A program made the translations under genes and the position numbers. Below the pieces are notes generated by a model, which was not told where the DNA came from, did no database searches, and saw only the letters and a program-made list of their open reading frames with translations. A DNA stretch of 64,000 nt from Massilia frigida (lineage in GTDB: Bacteria > Pseudomonadota > Gammaproteobacteria > Burkholderiales > Burkholderiaceae_D): assembly GCF_011682175.1 (NCBI RefSeq), contig NZ_WHJG01000002.1, positions 62,001 to 126,000 on the forward strand, written 5' to 3'. Below, piece after piece: positions 29,269-39,500 of the stretch. Position 1 is the stretch's first letter. Each line of letters starts with the position of its first letter.

Positions 29269-30034
29269 GCGCAATCCGATCCGCCTGGCCTGGACACGCA
29301 TCAGTGAAATCGGCATGCGGGCCAGCAACCAGGATGCCGTCGGCGAAGCCCAGCATGGCGATATTTCCTGCTTCATCATCGCCGATGGCGCCGGCGGACA
29401 CGAGGGCGGCGAGGTGGCCGCGAACATCGTGGTCGAGGCCATGCTGGAAAAATTTGCCAGCGTGCCGGCCTTTGGGGCCCATGCTTTGCTGTCCTACACG
29501 GCCCACGCCATCGCAAGTGTTGCGAAAAACAAACAGATTCACGCCGAAAACCATGACATGAGCGCCACCGTGGCCGCCTTGCTGGTGGACCAGGCCAATG
29601 CCCATGCTTTATGGGCGCATCTGGGCGATACCCGCATCTATCTGTTCCGCGACGCCAAGCTGGTCAGCGCCACGCGCGACCACAGCCTGACCCAGCAACT
29701 GATCGATGCCGGCTATGCGCGCGCCGACCAGCTGCGCAGCCATCCCCAGCGCAACATCCTGTTTGCCGCCATCGGCGCCGAAGGCGAAACCCCGGTCGCG
29801 CTCGGCGACGGCCCGGTCCAGCTGCTCGACGGCGATGCCTTGCTGGTATGCAGCGATGGCTTGTGGGAATGGGTGCACGAAGACGAGATGGAACGCACCC
29901 TGGCCGAAGCGGGCAATAGCGAGCAATGGCTGACCGCCATGTGCGCGCTGGCCGAGGCGGCCCTGGAAGGCACCGACCGGGTACGCGACAATTTCTCCGC
30001 GTACGCCATCCGCGTCGAGCGAGAGATCGTATGA
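29261..30034 (+). CDS. PP2C-family Ser/Thr phosphatase, PppA-like
   Basis: A 257-residue protein phosphatase of the metal-dependent PP2C type. The metal-binding motifs are intact: SNQDAVGE, IADGAGGHEGGEVAA, GDTRIYLFRD, CSDGLWEWV and a final RDNFSA. It overlaps the upstream FHA-C gene (ATGGTTGA) and the downstream kinase start (ATGA), so the three are translated as a unit. It probably reverses phosphorylation by the neighbouring kinase. It is called PppA-like from context; the exact target is inferred. Confidence 0.9.
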   Translation: MVERNPIRLAWTRISEIGMRASNQDAVGEAQHGDISCFIIADGAGGHEGGEVAANIVVEAMLEKFASVPAFGAHALLSYTAHAIASVAKNKQIHAENHDMSATVAALLVDQANAHALWAHLGDTRIYLFRDAKLVSATRDHSLTQQLIDAGYARADQLRSHPQRNILFAAIGAEGETPVALGDGPVQLLDGDALLVCSDGLWEWVHEDEMERTLAEAGNSEQWLTAMCALAEAALEGTDRVRDNFSAYAIRVEREIV

Positions 30035-31698
30035 ACGCCCTCGCCCCCGGCTCCGAGAACTGCCTGCCGATCGGTACCAGGCTGGCCGACTTTGAAATCA
30101 CCGGCGTGCTCGGTGAAGGCGGCTTCGGCATCGTCTACATGGCGTTCGACCATTCGCTGCAGCGCAGCGTGGCCCTGAAAGAATACATGCCGGGCGTGCT
30201 GGCCACGCGCGCCAGCGACCACAGCATCATGGTGCGTGCCGAACGGCACCAGGAAACTTTCAACGTGGGGCTGAAAAGCTTCATCAACGAAGCGCGCTTC
30301 CTGGCCCAGTTCGATCATCCGTCGCTGGTCAAGGTGCACCGTTTCTGGGAACAGAACCGCACCGCCTATACGGCCATGCAGTATTACGATGGCCGCACCA
30401 TCAAGGATATCGTCACCCAGAGTCCGGAACTGGTGACCGAAGTGTGGTGCAAGAAGGTGATGAAGCAGATTCTCGATGCCCTCGAGATGCTGTACACCAT
30501 GAAAATCCTGCACCGCGACGTGTCGCCGGACAACATCATCGTGCAGGAAAGCGGCGATGCCGTGCTGCTCGACTTCGGTTCGGCGCGCCAGATCATCGGT
30601 GACCGCACGCGCGGCCTGACCGTGATCCTGAAACCCGGCTACGCGCCGGTGGAACAGTACGCCGGCGACGCCTCGCTCGACCAGGGTCCGTACACCGACA
30701 TCTACGCACTGGCCGCGGTGATGTTTTTTGCCATTATCAAGGAACCGCCCGCGACCTCGATCGCGCGCATGGTGCGCGATCCGGTCAAGCCGCTGGCCGA
30801 GCGTGGCCTGCCCGGCTACAGCCAGGAATTCCTGGCGGCCATCGACAAAGGCCTGGCCGTGCTGGCCCAGGACCGTCCGCAAACCATCGACGCCTTCCGC
30901 GCCCTGCTCGGCATCGAAACCAGCGGCGAAGCGCCGCGCGCCCGCCCCACCGGCCCGGCCCAGCGCTTTGCCACGCTCGACCGCCTGCCCGACGCTAGCC
31001 CCGCCGCCACAACGGCGCCGACGCCGGCATCGCCCGTGACCGGCCCGGTCAAGCCGAACCTGTCCAAGCCGGCCAGCGCCTCGTCGCGGCCAGACGGGCA
31101 AGCGCGTTCCTCGCGCCGCCCGAAACCGGAGACGGCCGAAAAACCGGCCAAGCCGGTCAAGCCAGCCAACAAGGGCTTGCCGCCGTGGACCGGCATTGCA
31201 GTCTCCGGCGTGGTGATGGTGGCCGCGATCGCGGTGGGCCTGTATTCGCTGCTGTCCAAGCCGTCCGACACGATCATGGTCGCGCCGGCCCAGCCGGCGG
31301 TGGCCGACGCCTCCGCCCTGCCGCCACCGGCGCCAACGCCGACGCCCGTGCCCACGGTCGCCGTCCCGGCCGAGCTGCCCGTGCCGAACGACAATGCGTC
31401 TGCCGCCGTCCCGGCACCGGCCGAGGCTGTTGCCGCCACCGATGTGCTGGCCGATCCGGCCGCCGAAGCGGCGCCCGAAACGTTCAACTATAAATTGTCG
31501 ATCAAGCCGTGGGGCACGATCTATGTCGACGGCAAGGAATCCGGCGTCACGCCACCACTGAAAAAGCTCACGCTGCCGGCCGGCAAACACAAAATCCGGA
31601 TCGCCAATCCCGGCTTCCAGGATTTCCTGCTGAATCTCGATACAACAAAAAACAAGTCACGCACGATTGAACATGATTTCACAGCGCAGCCCAAATAA
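30031..31698 (+). CDS. Membrane Ser/Thr protein kinase with PEGA-like C-terminus, PpkA-like
   Basis: A 555-residue Hanks-type kinase. The glycine loop GEGGFGIVY starts at residue 28, followed by catalytic Lys50 (ALKEY), HRD at 161-163 (LHRDVSPDNI) and DFG at 181-183. A Pro/Ala-rich linker leads to one membrane helix at about 386-408, and the extracytoplasmic end is a PEGA-like beta domain (GTIYVDGKESGVTPPLKKLT). The layout is cytoplasmic kinase, one helix and periplasmic sensor. With the phosphatase and FHA-C protein it forms a threonine-phosphorylation module as in T6SS control. The ATGA overlap fixes the start. Confidence 0.92.
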   Translation: MNALAPGSENCLPIGTRLADFEITGVLGEGGFGIVYMAFDHSLQRSVALKEYMPGVLATRASDHSIMVRAERHQETFNVGLKSFINEARFLAQFDHPSLVKVHRFWEQNRTAYTAMQYYDGRTIKDIVTQSPELVTEVWCKKVMKQILDALEMLYTMKILHRDVSPDNIIVQESGDAVLLDFGSARQIIGDRTRGLTVILKPGYAPVEQYAGDASLDQGPYTDIYALAAVMFFAIIKEPPATSIARMVRDPVKPLAERGLPGYSQEFLAAIDKGLAVLAQDRPQTIDAFRALLGIETSGEAPRARPTGPAQRFATLDRLPDASPAATTAPTPASPVTGPVKPNLSKPASASSRPDGQARSSRRPKPETAEKPAKPVKPANKGLPPWTGIAVSGVVMVAAIAVGLYSLLSKPSDTIMVAPAQPAVADASALPPPAPTPTPVPTVAVPAELPVPNDNASAAVPAPAEAVAATDVLADPAAEAAPETFNYKLSIKPWGTIYVDGKESGVTPPLKKLTLPAGKHKIRIANPGFQDFLLNLDTTKNKSRTIEHDFTAQPK

Positions 31699-31716
31699 AC
31701 GCATTAAGATCGAGGC

Positions 31717-32181
31717 ATGAACCGATCCCAACACCTCCTGATGTATGCCGTGCTGGCCGGCGGCCTTGCGCTGTCCGGCTGCACCACCACCGAACCGCCG
31801 CCCAAGGCCAGCACCACGCCCCGGCCACCGGCGCCGCGTCCGCCAACCCCACGCCCACCGCCGCCGGTGGTGCCAACGGCGCCGGCCGTCAGCGCCGACC
31901 AGGTGGCGCTCAACGAAGGCATCGAACTGTACAACCAGGGTGCGTATAACGACGCCATCAAGCGTCTGGGCGCGGCCGATATCAGCGCCGGCTCCAAGGC
32001 CAACCAGGTGGCCGCGCACAAGTACATCGCTTTCAGCTATTGCGTGACCTCGCGGCCGGCCCCGTGCCGCCAGCATTTCGAAAAAGCCTTCAAGCTCGAT
32101 CCCGCGTTCGCGCTGGCGCCAGGCGAAAGCGGCCATCCGCTGTGGGGTCCGGTGTTTGCCAAGGCCAAAAAAGCAAAATAA
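31717..32181 (+). CDS. TssQ-family T6SS-associated lipoprotein
   Basis: A 154-residue lipoprotein with lipobox LSGC (Cys22), a Pro/Thr-rich linker and a TPR-like helical domain (IELYNQGAYNDAIKRL, KYIAFSYCVTSRPAPCRQHF, FKLDPAFALAPGESGHPLWG). The conserved pair of Cys residues and the GHPLWGPVF end are typical of the TssQ group found in betaproteobacterial T6SS loci. It lies 18 bp after the kinase and is probably cotranscribed. No T6SS structural gene is in the window, so it may serve a system encoded elsewhere. Confidence 0.8.
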   Translation: MNRSQHLLMYAVLAGGLALSGCTTTEPPPKASTTPRPPAPRPPTPRPPPPVVPTAPAVSADQVALNEGIELYNQGAYNDAIKRLGAADISAGSKANQVAAHKYIAFSYCVTSRPAPCRQHFEKAFKLDPAFALAPGESGHPLWGPVFAKAKKAK

Positions 32182-32201
32182 ACGCGCTGTTCCGACGAAA
32201 A

Positions 32202-32232
32202 AAAACGCTGCCCATGAGGCAGCGTTTTTTTT
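32202..32232. terminator. Bidirectional terminator between tssQ-like and efp genes
   Basis: AAAACGCTGCC pairs with GGCAGCGTTTT across a CATGA loop, with A and T runs on both sides, so it can serve the converging plus and minus transcripts. Confidence 0.9.
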
Positions 32233-32246
32233 GAACGGCAACGTGA

Positions 32247-32822
32247 TCAGTTACGAACGACGCGCTTGTATTCGTTGGTGCGGGTGTCGATTTCGATGAC
32301 GTCGTCGGTGCTGACGAACAGTGGCACCTGGACCGAGTGGCTGTGCGCTTCGATCGCGTTTTCCAGCTTGGCTTCTTTCAGGACGTTACCCGACGTGTTG
32401 CCCTTGACTGCTGGCTCGGAGTAAGCAACCTTGCGTGCGATCGTGGTTGGCAGCTCGACCGAAATGGCTTTGCCGTCGTAGAACACGGCTTCGCATTCCA
32501 TGCCGTCTTTCAGGTAATGCAGTGCATCGCCCAGGTTTTCTTCTTCGATTTCGTACTGGTTGTATTCAGTATCCATGAAAACGAACAGCGGATCGGCGAA
32601 GTACGAGTAGGTGACCGGCTTCTTGTCCAGCACGACGACGTCGAACTTGTCATCGCCACGGAAGACGTTTTCCATTGGGCTGTTGTTCAGAAGATTTTTC
32701 ATCTTCCATTTGTAGGTGAAGCCCGTGCGGCTCGAGCCGTTGACATCGGAACGCAACACGATCATAGGCTTGCTGTCAACCATAATGATGTTGCCAACAC
32801 GAATTTCTTTTGCAGGTTTCAT
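32247..32822 (-). CDS. efp: Elongation factor P (Arg32 type)
   Basis: A 191-residue translation factor that relieves ribosome stalling at consecutive prolines. It has the three-domain EF-P layout, starting [20 protein letters not shown]. The residue at the tip of domain I is Arg32 (NGSSRTGF), the position rhamnosylated by EarP; a Lys here would indicate the EpmA/B route. earP lies immediately upstream on the same strand, separated by a 118-bp gap that contains a TACAAT -10-like box, so efp may also have its own promoter. The shared terminator follows. Confidence 0.97.
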   Translation of the reverse strand: MKPAKEIRVGNIIMVDSKPMIVLRSDVNGSSRTGFTYKWKMKNLLNNSPMENVFRGDDKFDVVVLDKKPVTYSYFADPLFVFMDTEYNQYEIEEENLGDALHYLKDGMECEAVFYDGKAISVELPTTIARKVAYSEPAVKGNTSGNVLKEAKLENAIEAHSHSVQVPLFVSTDDVIEIDTRTNEYKRVVRN

Positions 32823-32940
32823 AAAGAGTGTACGTAAAAAGTGGGTTGCATGAAAATCATCTGTCGCCTGCTGGCATGACGCCGGAAGCTCACGTTTGAT
32901 CGAGGTAAAAATACGTTAGAAATTAACCGAATATTGTACC

Positions 32941-34116
32941 TTATCCGGGCCGCGATGACCTAAGCGAAGCGGCAAAGTTCAGCATATTACTGGTGAGATC
33001 GCCGTTTGCCAACATCTGGCGCTGCCATTCATCGGCGCGGGCATGCAGTTCGGGCAGCGCGGCGTGGAAAGCGGGCCACAGCGGCGCCGGATCGGGGTCG
33101 GCCGGCGTGGCGCCGTTCCAGCACAAGGACAGCGCCGACAGGCTGTCCAGCCCGCTTGCGTAGCGCCCCAGGAAGGCGCGCAGTTTTTTGTGGTGCAGGT
33201 TGTCATCCTGCGGGTAGATATGCCAGATGAACGGGCGGCCGGCCCACTGGGCGCGCACAAACGAGTCTTCGCCGCGCACGCCATTGAGGTCGCAGGCCCA
33301 CAGCAGACGGTCGTAGTCAGGCTGGGGCACGAACGGCAGCACGCGCACGGTCAGCGCGCCACGGGTGGCTACGGCGCCGGCACTGGACGGCGCTTTTAGG
33401 AAAGCCTCGACCGCTTCTGTCGCCACGCCTTCTGGCACCAGGCAGGTCATCGCCTGCGCCCCGCCCTGCCAGGCGCCGAACAAGGCAGCCACGGGCGCGT
33501 GCGGGTAGCAAAACAAGGAGACTTTGGCCGACGCCATTTCCTGCGCCGTCACGCCGAACTGGCCGAGAAAAGCCGCCATTCCGGTAGCATCTGCCTGGAA
33601 CTGGCGGCGCTCCTCATCGAGCGCCGCCTCGCGCATCAGGCCGCCGGTCTTGGCGGTGAAGCCAGGGAAGAAAAAGTGTTTCGTCAGCGGCAGGCGCGGA
33701 TGGGACGACGGCAGCGTGTGGCAGCCTTCGACCCACTCTTCGGCGCTCAAGCCTTCCAGGTTGAACCAGACCGGACGCGGCTCGCACTGGGCCATGGCGG
33801 TAATGTAGCCGGGCGGGATGTCGCAGGCAAAAAATTCGATGACGATATCGGCGATGTCGGCGGGCGTGAACACGCCGTCCTGGCCGGCCCAGTGGCGCAC
33901 GGTCACGCCATGGATCTGCTGGAGGGCGGCGCCGGGGTCGACGTCAGGGCAGATGCGGCGAAAACTGGGCAGGTCGTCGACCCACAGGGTGACCAGGATG
34001 CCGTGCTCGCGCTGGAGTTGGCGCGCGAGACGCCAGCAGATACCGATATCGCCGTAGTTGTCGACGACCCGGCAGAACAGGGCAAGGGTGAGAGCGTGAT
34101 CGTGTGCAAGGGACAT
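32941..34116 (-). CDS. earP: EF-P arginine rhamnosyltransferase EarP
   Basis: A 391-residue GT-B glycosyltransferase that transfers rhamnose from dTDP-rhamnose to Arg32 of EF-P. The N-terminal signature FCRVVDNYGDIGICWRLARQ contains Asp19 and Asp23, matching the catalytic aspartates of the family. The C-terminal half has the donor-site segments VRGEDSFVRAQWAGRPFIWH and YPQDDNLHHKKL. Its neighbour efp carries the substrate arginine, which confirms the assignment. No strong ribosome site precedes the ATG, so the exact start is somewhat uncertain. Confidence 0.95.
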   Translation of the reverse strand: MSLAHDHALTLALFCRVVDNYGDIGICWRLARQLQREHGILVTLWVDDLPSFRRICPDVDPGAALQQIHGVTVRHWAGQDGVFTPADIADIVIEFFACDIPPGYITAMAQCEPRPVWFNLEGLSAEEWVEGCHTLPSSHPRLPLTKHFFFPGFTAKTGGLMREAALDEERRQFQADATGMAAFLGQFGVTAQEMASAKVSLFCYPHAPVAALFGAWQGGAQAMTCLVPEGVATEAVEAFLKAPSSAGAVATRGALTVRVLPFVPQPDYDRLLWACDLNGVRGEDSFVRAQWAGRPFIWHIYPQDDNLHHKKLRAFLGRYASGLDSLSALSLCWNGATPADPDPAPLWPAFHAALPELHARADEWQRQMLANGDLTSNMLNFAASLRSSRPG

Positions 34117-34163
34117 AGGTTTTTTTGGTTCGGCTCGGCAAATAGTACCGTTGACCTACAAAC

Positions 34164-34249
34164 CGTCGTCCCCGCGCAGGCGGGGACCCAAGTCTGATGA
34201 GCCGTCGACTGCGCTACAAACTTGGGTGCCTGCCTGCGCGGGCACGACG
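34164..34249. repeat. REP-like inverted repeat pair
   Basis: An 86-bp element with imperfect inverted arms. The left arm begins CGTCGTCCCCGCGCAGGCGG and ends ACCCAAGT; the right arm is its diverged complement, running ACTTGGGT to GCACGACG. Each arm also folds on itself (CCCCGCGCAGGCGGGG). This looks like a dispersed extragenic palindromic element. Confidence 0.7.
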
Positions 34250-34257
34250 AGCAATGC

Positions 34258-34283
34258 AAAAAGCCGCACAAGGCGGCTTTTGC
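34258..34283 (-). terminator. Terminator of the downstream tRNA group
   Basis: On the minus strand GCAAAAGCCGC - loop - GCGGCTTTTTGC follows the last tRNA-Glu by seven bases and contains a T run. Confidence 0.85.
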
Positions 34284-34289
34284 ACTAAC

Positions 34290-34365
34290 TGGCGTCCCCA
34301 AGGGGATTCGAACCCCTGTACTCACCGTGAAAGGGTGATGTCCTAGGCCTCTAGACGATGGGGAC
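34290..34365 (-). tRNA. tRNA-Glu (TTC)
   Basis: A 76-base cloverleaf with encoded CCA; the anticodon loop CTTTCAC gives TTC, and the acceptor stem is GTCCCCA/TGGGGAC. It is identical to the other two Glu genes in this cluster. Confidence 0.95.
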
Positions 34366-34420
34366 CTGAACTGTTGTCAGGTAGTGGCAACTACCTGCAA
34401 TGTACGACTACATCAAAACT

Positions 34421-34496
<76 letters not shown>

Positions 34497-34560
34497 CATG
34501 TAACGCGAACTACGTTGCGCTGGAAAACAAAGAACCGCTTTAACGATTCTCAGGTAAAAC

Positions 34561-34636
34561 TGGCGTCCCCAAGGGGATTCGAACCCCTGTACTCACCGTG
34601 AAAGGGTGATGTCCTAGGCCTCTAGACGATGGGGAC
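34561..34636 (-). tRNA. tRNA-Glu (TTC)
   Basis: A 76-base cloverleaf with encoded CCA, identical in sequence to the Glu tRNA at 34290-34365. Confidence 0.95.
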
Positions 34637-34686
34637 AGAAATCTGTCCTGGACGTATTCTACATCCTGACCTTACTTACCGCACCA

Positions 34687-34710
34687 ACAAAAAACCCTGA
34701 CTCGTCAGGG
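34687..34710 (-). terminator. Terminator inside the tRNA cluster
   Basis: On the minus strand CCCTGAC-GA-GTCAGGG is followed by TTTTTT. It separates the upstream Ala-Glu pair from the downstream Glu-Ala-Glu group, so the latter needs its own promoter in 34637-34686. Confidence 0.85.
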
Positions 34711-34775
34711 CGTTTAGTGATACTAAACTGCGACAGCATTCTACTACAAGGTACTGCATTTTACTACTCGAATCT

Positions 34776-34851
34776 TGGCGTCCCCAAGGGGATTCGAACC
34801 CCTGTACTCACCGTGAAAGGGTGATGTCCTAGGCCTCTAGACGATGGGGAC
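34776..34851 (-). tRNA. tRNA-Glu (TTC)
   Basis: A 76-base cloverleaf with encoded CCA, the third identical Glu-TTC gene of the cluster. Confidence 0.95.
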
Positions 34852-34910
34852 CCGGTACTGCAATCAGGTAGTGGCATCTACCTGCAATCCATTCCAACTG
34901 CTTCGATTAG

Positions 34911-34986
<76 letters not shown>

Positions 34987-35050
34987 GTCCGTCGAAGAAG
35001 CAGAATTATATACTAGGGCTTGCAATATGCAAAGCCCCGAGCCCAACAAT

Positions 35051-36460
35051 TTAAACTTCGGCTTTCAGGCGTGACAGGACCAGTTCACGGCCCAGCAGCA
35101 CCAGCACCGCATCGATTGCCGGCGTCTGCAACTGGCCAGTCAGCAAGAGGCGCAACGGCATCGCCAGCACCGGCATCTTGATGCTGTTAGCGGCAAGCAC
35201 TTCCTTGATCATCGCCGCCAGCGCTTCGCGCGTCCACTCGACCGTGGCGCAACGCTCGGCGAACTGGGCCACGACAGGCTTGACGGCATCGGTCAGGTGC
35301 TGGGTCATCAGCGCCGCGTCCGGCTGCGGCGTGCGGTAAAACAGCATGGCCGCATCAGCCAGTTCATTGATCGTGTTGCTGCGGTCCTTCATCAGCGCCA
35401 GCGCGGCGGCCAGGTCGGGCGCGCCGTCGAACTGGGCGCCCTGCGCTTCCATCAGCGGACGCGCCAGGGCGGCCAGGCGGGTGTTGTCGGCCTGCTTGAT
35501 ATAGTGATTATTCAGCCAAGCCAGTTTTTCCAGATCGAACTGAGCGGGGGAACTGGTCAGATTATCTGTAGTGAACCACTCACAGAACTGCTCCATCGAA
35601 AAGACTTCATCATCGCCATGGCTCCAGCCCAGACGGGCCAGGTAGTTCAGCAGCGCTTCCGGCAAATACCCCATGGCTGGATATGCCATGATGTTGACCG
35701 GAACAACTTTTTCCCCTTTGTCGCGTTTGGAAATCTTCTTGCCGTCCGAACCGTGGATCATCGGCAGGTGACCATACTGCGGCAGCGGCGCACCGATTGC
35801 GCGCAGGATATTGATCTGGCGTGGGGTGTTATTGACGTGATCGTCGCCGCGCAGCACGTGGGTGATCTGCATGTCCCAGTCGTCGACCGCCACGCAGAAG
35901 TTATAGGTCGGCACGCCGCCCGGACGGGCGATCACCAGATCGTCCAGCTCCTTGTTGGAAATCGTGATCGTGCCCTTGACCACATCGTCCCAGCTGACGT
36001 CGCCGTCGAGCGGGTTCTTGAAACGCACGACCGGCTCGCGCTCGGCCGGCACGGCGGGCAAGGTCTTGCCCGGCTCCGGGCGCCAGGTGCCGTCGTAGCG
36101 CGGCTTTTCGCCCGCGGCCGTGAAGCGCTCGCGCATGGCGTCGACTTCTTCCTTGGAGGAATAGCAGTGGTAGGCGCTACCGGCTTCCAGCATCCGGGCC
36201 AGCACTTCGCGGTAGCGGTCCATGCGCTGCATCTGGTAGAACGGGCCTTCGTCATGCGCCAGGCCGAGCCACTGCATGCCTTCGATGATGGCTTGCACCG
36301 CTTCCGGCGTGGACCGCTCGACATCGGTGTCTTCGATGCGCAGCACGAAGGTGCCGCCGACATGGCGGGCATACGCCCAGCTATACAGCGCGGTGCGGGC
36401 GCCGCCAAGGTGGAGGTAGCCGGTAGGGCTAGGGGCAAAACGGGTGCGGACGACGGTCAT
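35051..36460 (-). CDS. gltX: Glutamyl-tRNA synthetase
   Basis: A 469-residue class I aminoacyl-tRNA synthetase that charges tRNA-Glu. The HIGH-type motif [13 protein letters not shown] is at the N-terminus, the KMSKS-type motif appears as KKISKRDK, and the anticodon-binding helical domain follows. Length and ends match the bacterial discriminating type. It is immediately upstream of, and cooriented with, the tRNA cluster that includes three copies of its own substrate tRNA-Glu. Read-through from gltX into the first Ala-Glu pair is possible because no terminator is visible in the 64-bp gap. Confidence 0.97.
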   Translation of the reverse strand: MTVVRTRFAPSPTGYLHLGGARTALYSWAYARHVGGTFVLRIEDTDVERSTPEAVQAIIEGMQWLGLAHDEGPFYQMQRMDRYREVLARMLEAGSAYHCYSSKEEVDAMRERFTAAGEKPRYDGTWRPEPGKTLPAVPAEREPVVRFKNPLDGDVSWDDVVKGTITISNKELDDLVIARPGGVPTYNFCVAVDDWDMQITHVLRGDDHVNNTPRQINILRAIGAPLPQYGHLPMIHGSDGKKISKRDKGEKVVPVNIMAYPAMGYLPEALLNYLARLGWSHGDDEVFSMEQFCEWFTTDNLTSSPAQFDLEKLAWLNNHYIKQADNTRLAALARPLMEAQGAQFDGAPDLAAALALMKDRSNTINELADAAMLFYRTPQPDAALMTQHLTDAVKPVVAQFAERCATVEWTREALAAMIKEVLAANSIKMPVLAMPLRLLLTGQLQTPAIDAVLVLLGRELVLSRLKAEV

Positions 36461-36553
36461 GGGATTGGTATGCGTAGGTAAAGAGAAGTATTTTACAGCG
36501 TCGCCGCCGCACCGCCCATCAGCGGCGGCGCGGCGGCGAAACGAACGGGCGGC

Positions 36554-39500
36554 CTAGAGGCTGACGACCTGCAGCATCTGCGCGGGCACGCTGCGCTCGG
36601 CCACGCTCAGCAGATGCGCATGGTGGGTGAATACGATCACTTGGTGGTCCCTGGCGAAATCGGCGATCGCGCGCAAGGCCAGCGCCGCGCGGCCGTCGTC
36701 GGAGGTCATCAACACGTCGTCGAGCACCACCGGCAGGTCGTAGCCGGCGTCGCGCCGGATTTCGAGCGCGGCCAGCCGCAGCGCCAGGTAGAGCTGGTCG
36801 CGCGTGCCTTCGCTCAGGCCCTCGACACGCACCTGGCCGCCAGTACCGCGCTGCGCCAGCAAGACCGGCTTCGGACCGGCGTCGTCGCTGACCAGCCGTA
36901 CGAACTGGCCGTCGGTCATCTGCTGGAAGTAGCGCGATGCTGCCAGCAGCATCGGTCCCTGGGCGCGCTCGCGGAAGCGCTTGAGCGCCTCGTCGAGCAA
37001 GGCATGCGCCAGCCGCGAGCGCATCCACGGCGCCATCGACAGCCGCACCCCTGCCGCATCGCGCTCCATGAGCTCGCGCGCTGCGGCAGCGGTATCGGCC
37101 GAGTCGACCGCCTCCAGGGCGCGGCGCGCCGTTTCTTCTGCCTGGCGCGCGTTGCGCAAGTCCTCCTCCAGCTTGCCCAGCTCGGCCGAAACCTGGTTTT
37201 GCTCGTCGTCCATGCGCCCGGCATCATAATCGCGCAGGAGTGCGCGCAACTCGTCCAGCGGCCGCGAAGAGGCCACGGCGAGGTCCTTGCGGACGCGGTC
37301 GGCGTCGGCCTGGGCCAGGCGCTTGCGCTTCGATTGTTCTTCCGCCGCCGGCAGCGCCTCGGGCGCATCGACATTGGCCGCGCGGCACAGCCGCTCCAGT
37401 TCCGCCTGATGGCGCTGCGCCAGGCTTTCCTGTTCGCGCCAGCGTTCCTGCGCATCGTCCAGTGCCTGCTGCTTGAGGGCGCGTTCGTTGTCGATCCGCC
37501 TCGCTTGCGCGAGCCTAGCCTCCAGCTGTTCGACGTAGTGGCGCAGGTCGGCGGCCGGCGGATCTCGCATGGCCTGGGCCAGTTCGCGGCCCTGCCCCTG
37601 CAAGCGCTCGAATGCTTGCTGCGCCCGCAATTCGCGCGCGCTGGCGCCATCGAGCTCGGTCTTGGCATCGACCAGGCGGCCGAACTCGGCCAGGCGCGCG
37701 CCCGCAGCGGCGATACCCGCCTCCGGATCGAGGTGCAGCGCGCCGTAGACGTGCGACGACACTGCCGCCGCCGCGCCGGCAAGCTGCTCTTCCAGCGTCG
37801 CCTGCTGCGTCTTGAAGCGGTGCCGCTGCTGTTCGCGCTCGATGCGCTTGCCCGCCGCCGTGCTGAGCGCCCGCTGGCGCCGTTCGATGTCGTCCTGGAT
37901 ATCGTCCACCAGCGACGACAGGGTGGTCAGGGAACTGCTGGCGGGCGCCGCCACGCCGACCGCCGCGATTGCATCGAGCAAATCGTCGACCAGCGCGCGC
38001 TCGGTCGTGCGCGCCACCTCCAGCTCGTCGGTCAGCGCTTGCAGGTCGCCGCTGCGCTCGCGCGCGGTGGCAAGCAGTGACTGCCACTCGCGCAGCGCTT
38101 TCGGCGCCAGTGGCGGCAGGCCGTGCGCTTCCAGCCTGGCGTTCCAGCGCTCCAGCGCCGCCGCGCTGCGTTCCTCGATCGCCGCGTGTTCGTGTTCCAG
38201 ATCGGCCGACTGCTGGGCAAGCCGTGCCAGCTCATCCTGGCTGCCCTGCAACTGCGTGGCGCGCTCGGTGTCACGGGCTAGTTCGTCGACCAGCCGGTCG
38301 GCATCGCGGATGCCGGCCTCGACATTGTCGAGCAGGGCGGCGGGCGCCGGACTGCCGCCGACGCTGGCCTCACGCACCTGCATCCAGTGGGTGTCGCGCT
38401 GGCCGCGCGCGGCGCGCACCTGTGTCATCGTCGGCACCGCGCCGGCGGCCAGCAACTGGTCGCGCCTGGCTGCGGCGGCCGCGTGCTCGGTTTTCAGCTG
38501 CGCAAGCTGCTTGCGCAAGGTGGCCATTTCGGTGTCCGCCGATTCCGACGCGCTGCGCGCGGCATCGATTTCGCTGTCGAGCAGCGCGCGCACCTTGGGC
38601 AGCGCCGCGTGATCGGCCAGGCCCAGTGCCGTCACATCGGCCTCGATCAAGCGCTCCAGCTGGCGGATCTCGGCCGGAATCTGCTCCTTGCGCTTCATCA
38701 GCGCTTCCTTGCGCTTGGCCTCGTCCCGGACCGCATGCAGCACGCGCACCAGCCCGGACGCCGGCAAGGCATCGCTCGCCTGTTCATCGTCGTCCACGGG
38801 CAGTGCCGACTCCAGATGCTGGTGCAGCCGCTGTTGCGCCAGTTTGAACTCGCCCAGCACTTCGTCGATCCGGGCGCGCGCGGCCGGGGCCGGCGCCAGG
38901 GCCAGCACGGCGTCCGCCGCCGCACCGGGCACGATGCCGCCCGCGTATTGATCGAGCAGGCGATGCGCCTCGGCGACCTGGTCCGACGCCTCGGCAATCG
39001 CCTCCCGCAAGCTGTCGAGCGATTCGGCGCTCACGGCCAGCCGTTCGATGCGGGCGGCCGCGTCCAGCGCCGCCTGGTCCGGCGCCAGCGCCTTGAGCTG
39101 GGCGGACAAGCGTTGCACGGCTTCCCGCTCCGCTTCCGCGCTCTGGTGCGAGGCGGCAAATCCGGCCTGCGCCGCCGCCCGTTCGGTGGCGGCATCTTCC
39201 GCCAGCACGCGCACGTCTTCCAGTTCGGACAGGATCTCGCTGGCCGCATCCTGGCTGCGGATCAGCGGCCCGACGCCACGCAGTTCGGACAGGCGCAGCT
39301 GGCGGCGCTTGGCTTCCTCGTGCCGCACTTCCAGGTCGGCCAGCCGCTTGGCCGCCGACTGGTGCTCCTTGAAGCGTTCCGCCCACCACGCCGGCTTGAC
39401 CTGCGCATCCTTGAATGCGTGATGATGTTCGCCATAGCTGCGCAACGCCTCGTTGATGCGCCCGTTCTTTGCCCGCGTGCCGGGCATGAAGTAGTTGCGG

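Noticed and set aside
28420-29442. A 340-codon minus-strand frame across the FHA-C gene
   Set aside because: Antisense to a gene with a recognised T6SS domain and coupled neighbours; no ribosome site or domain.
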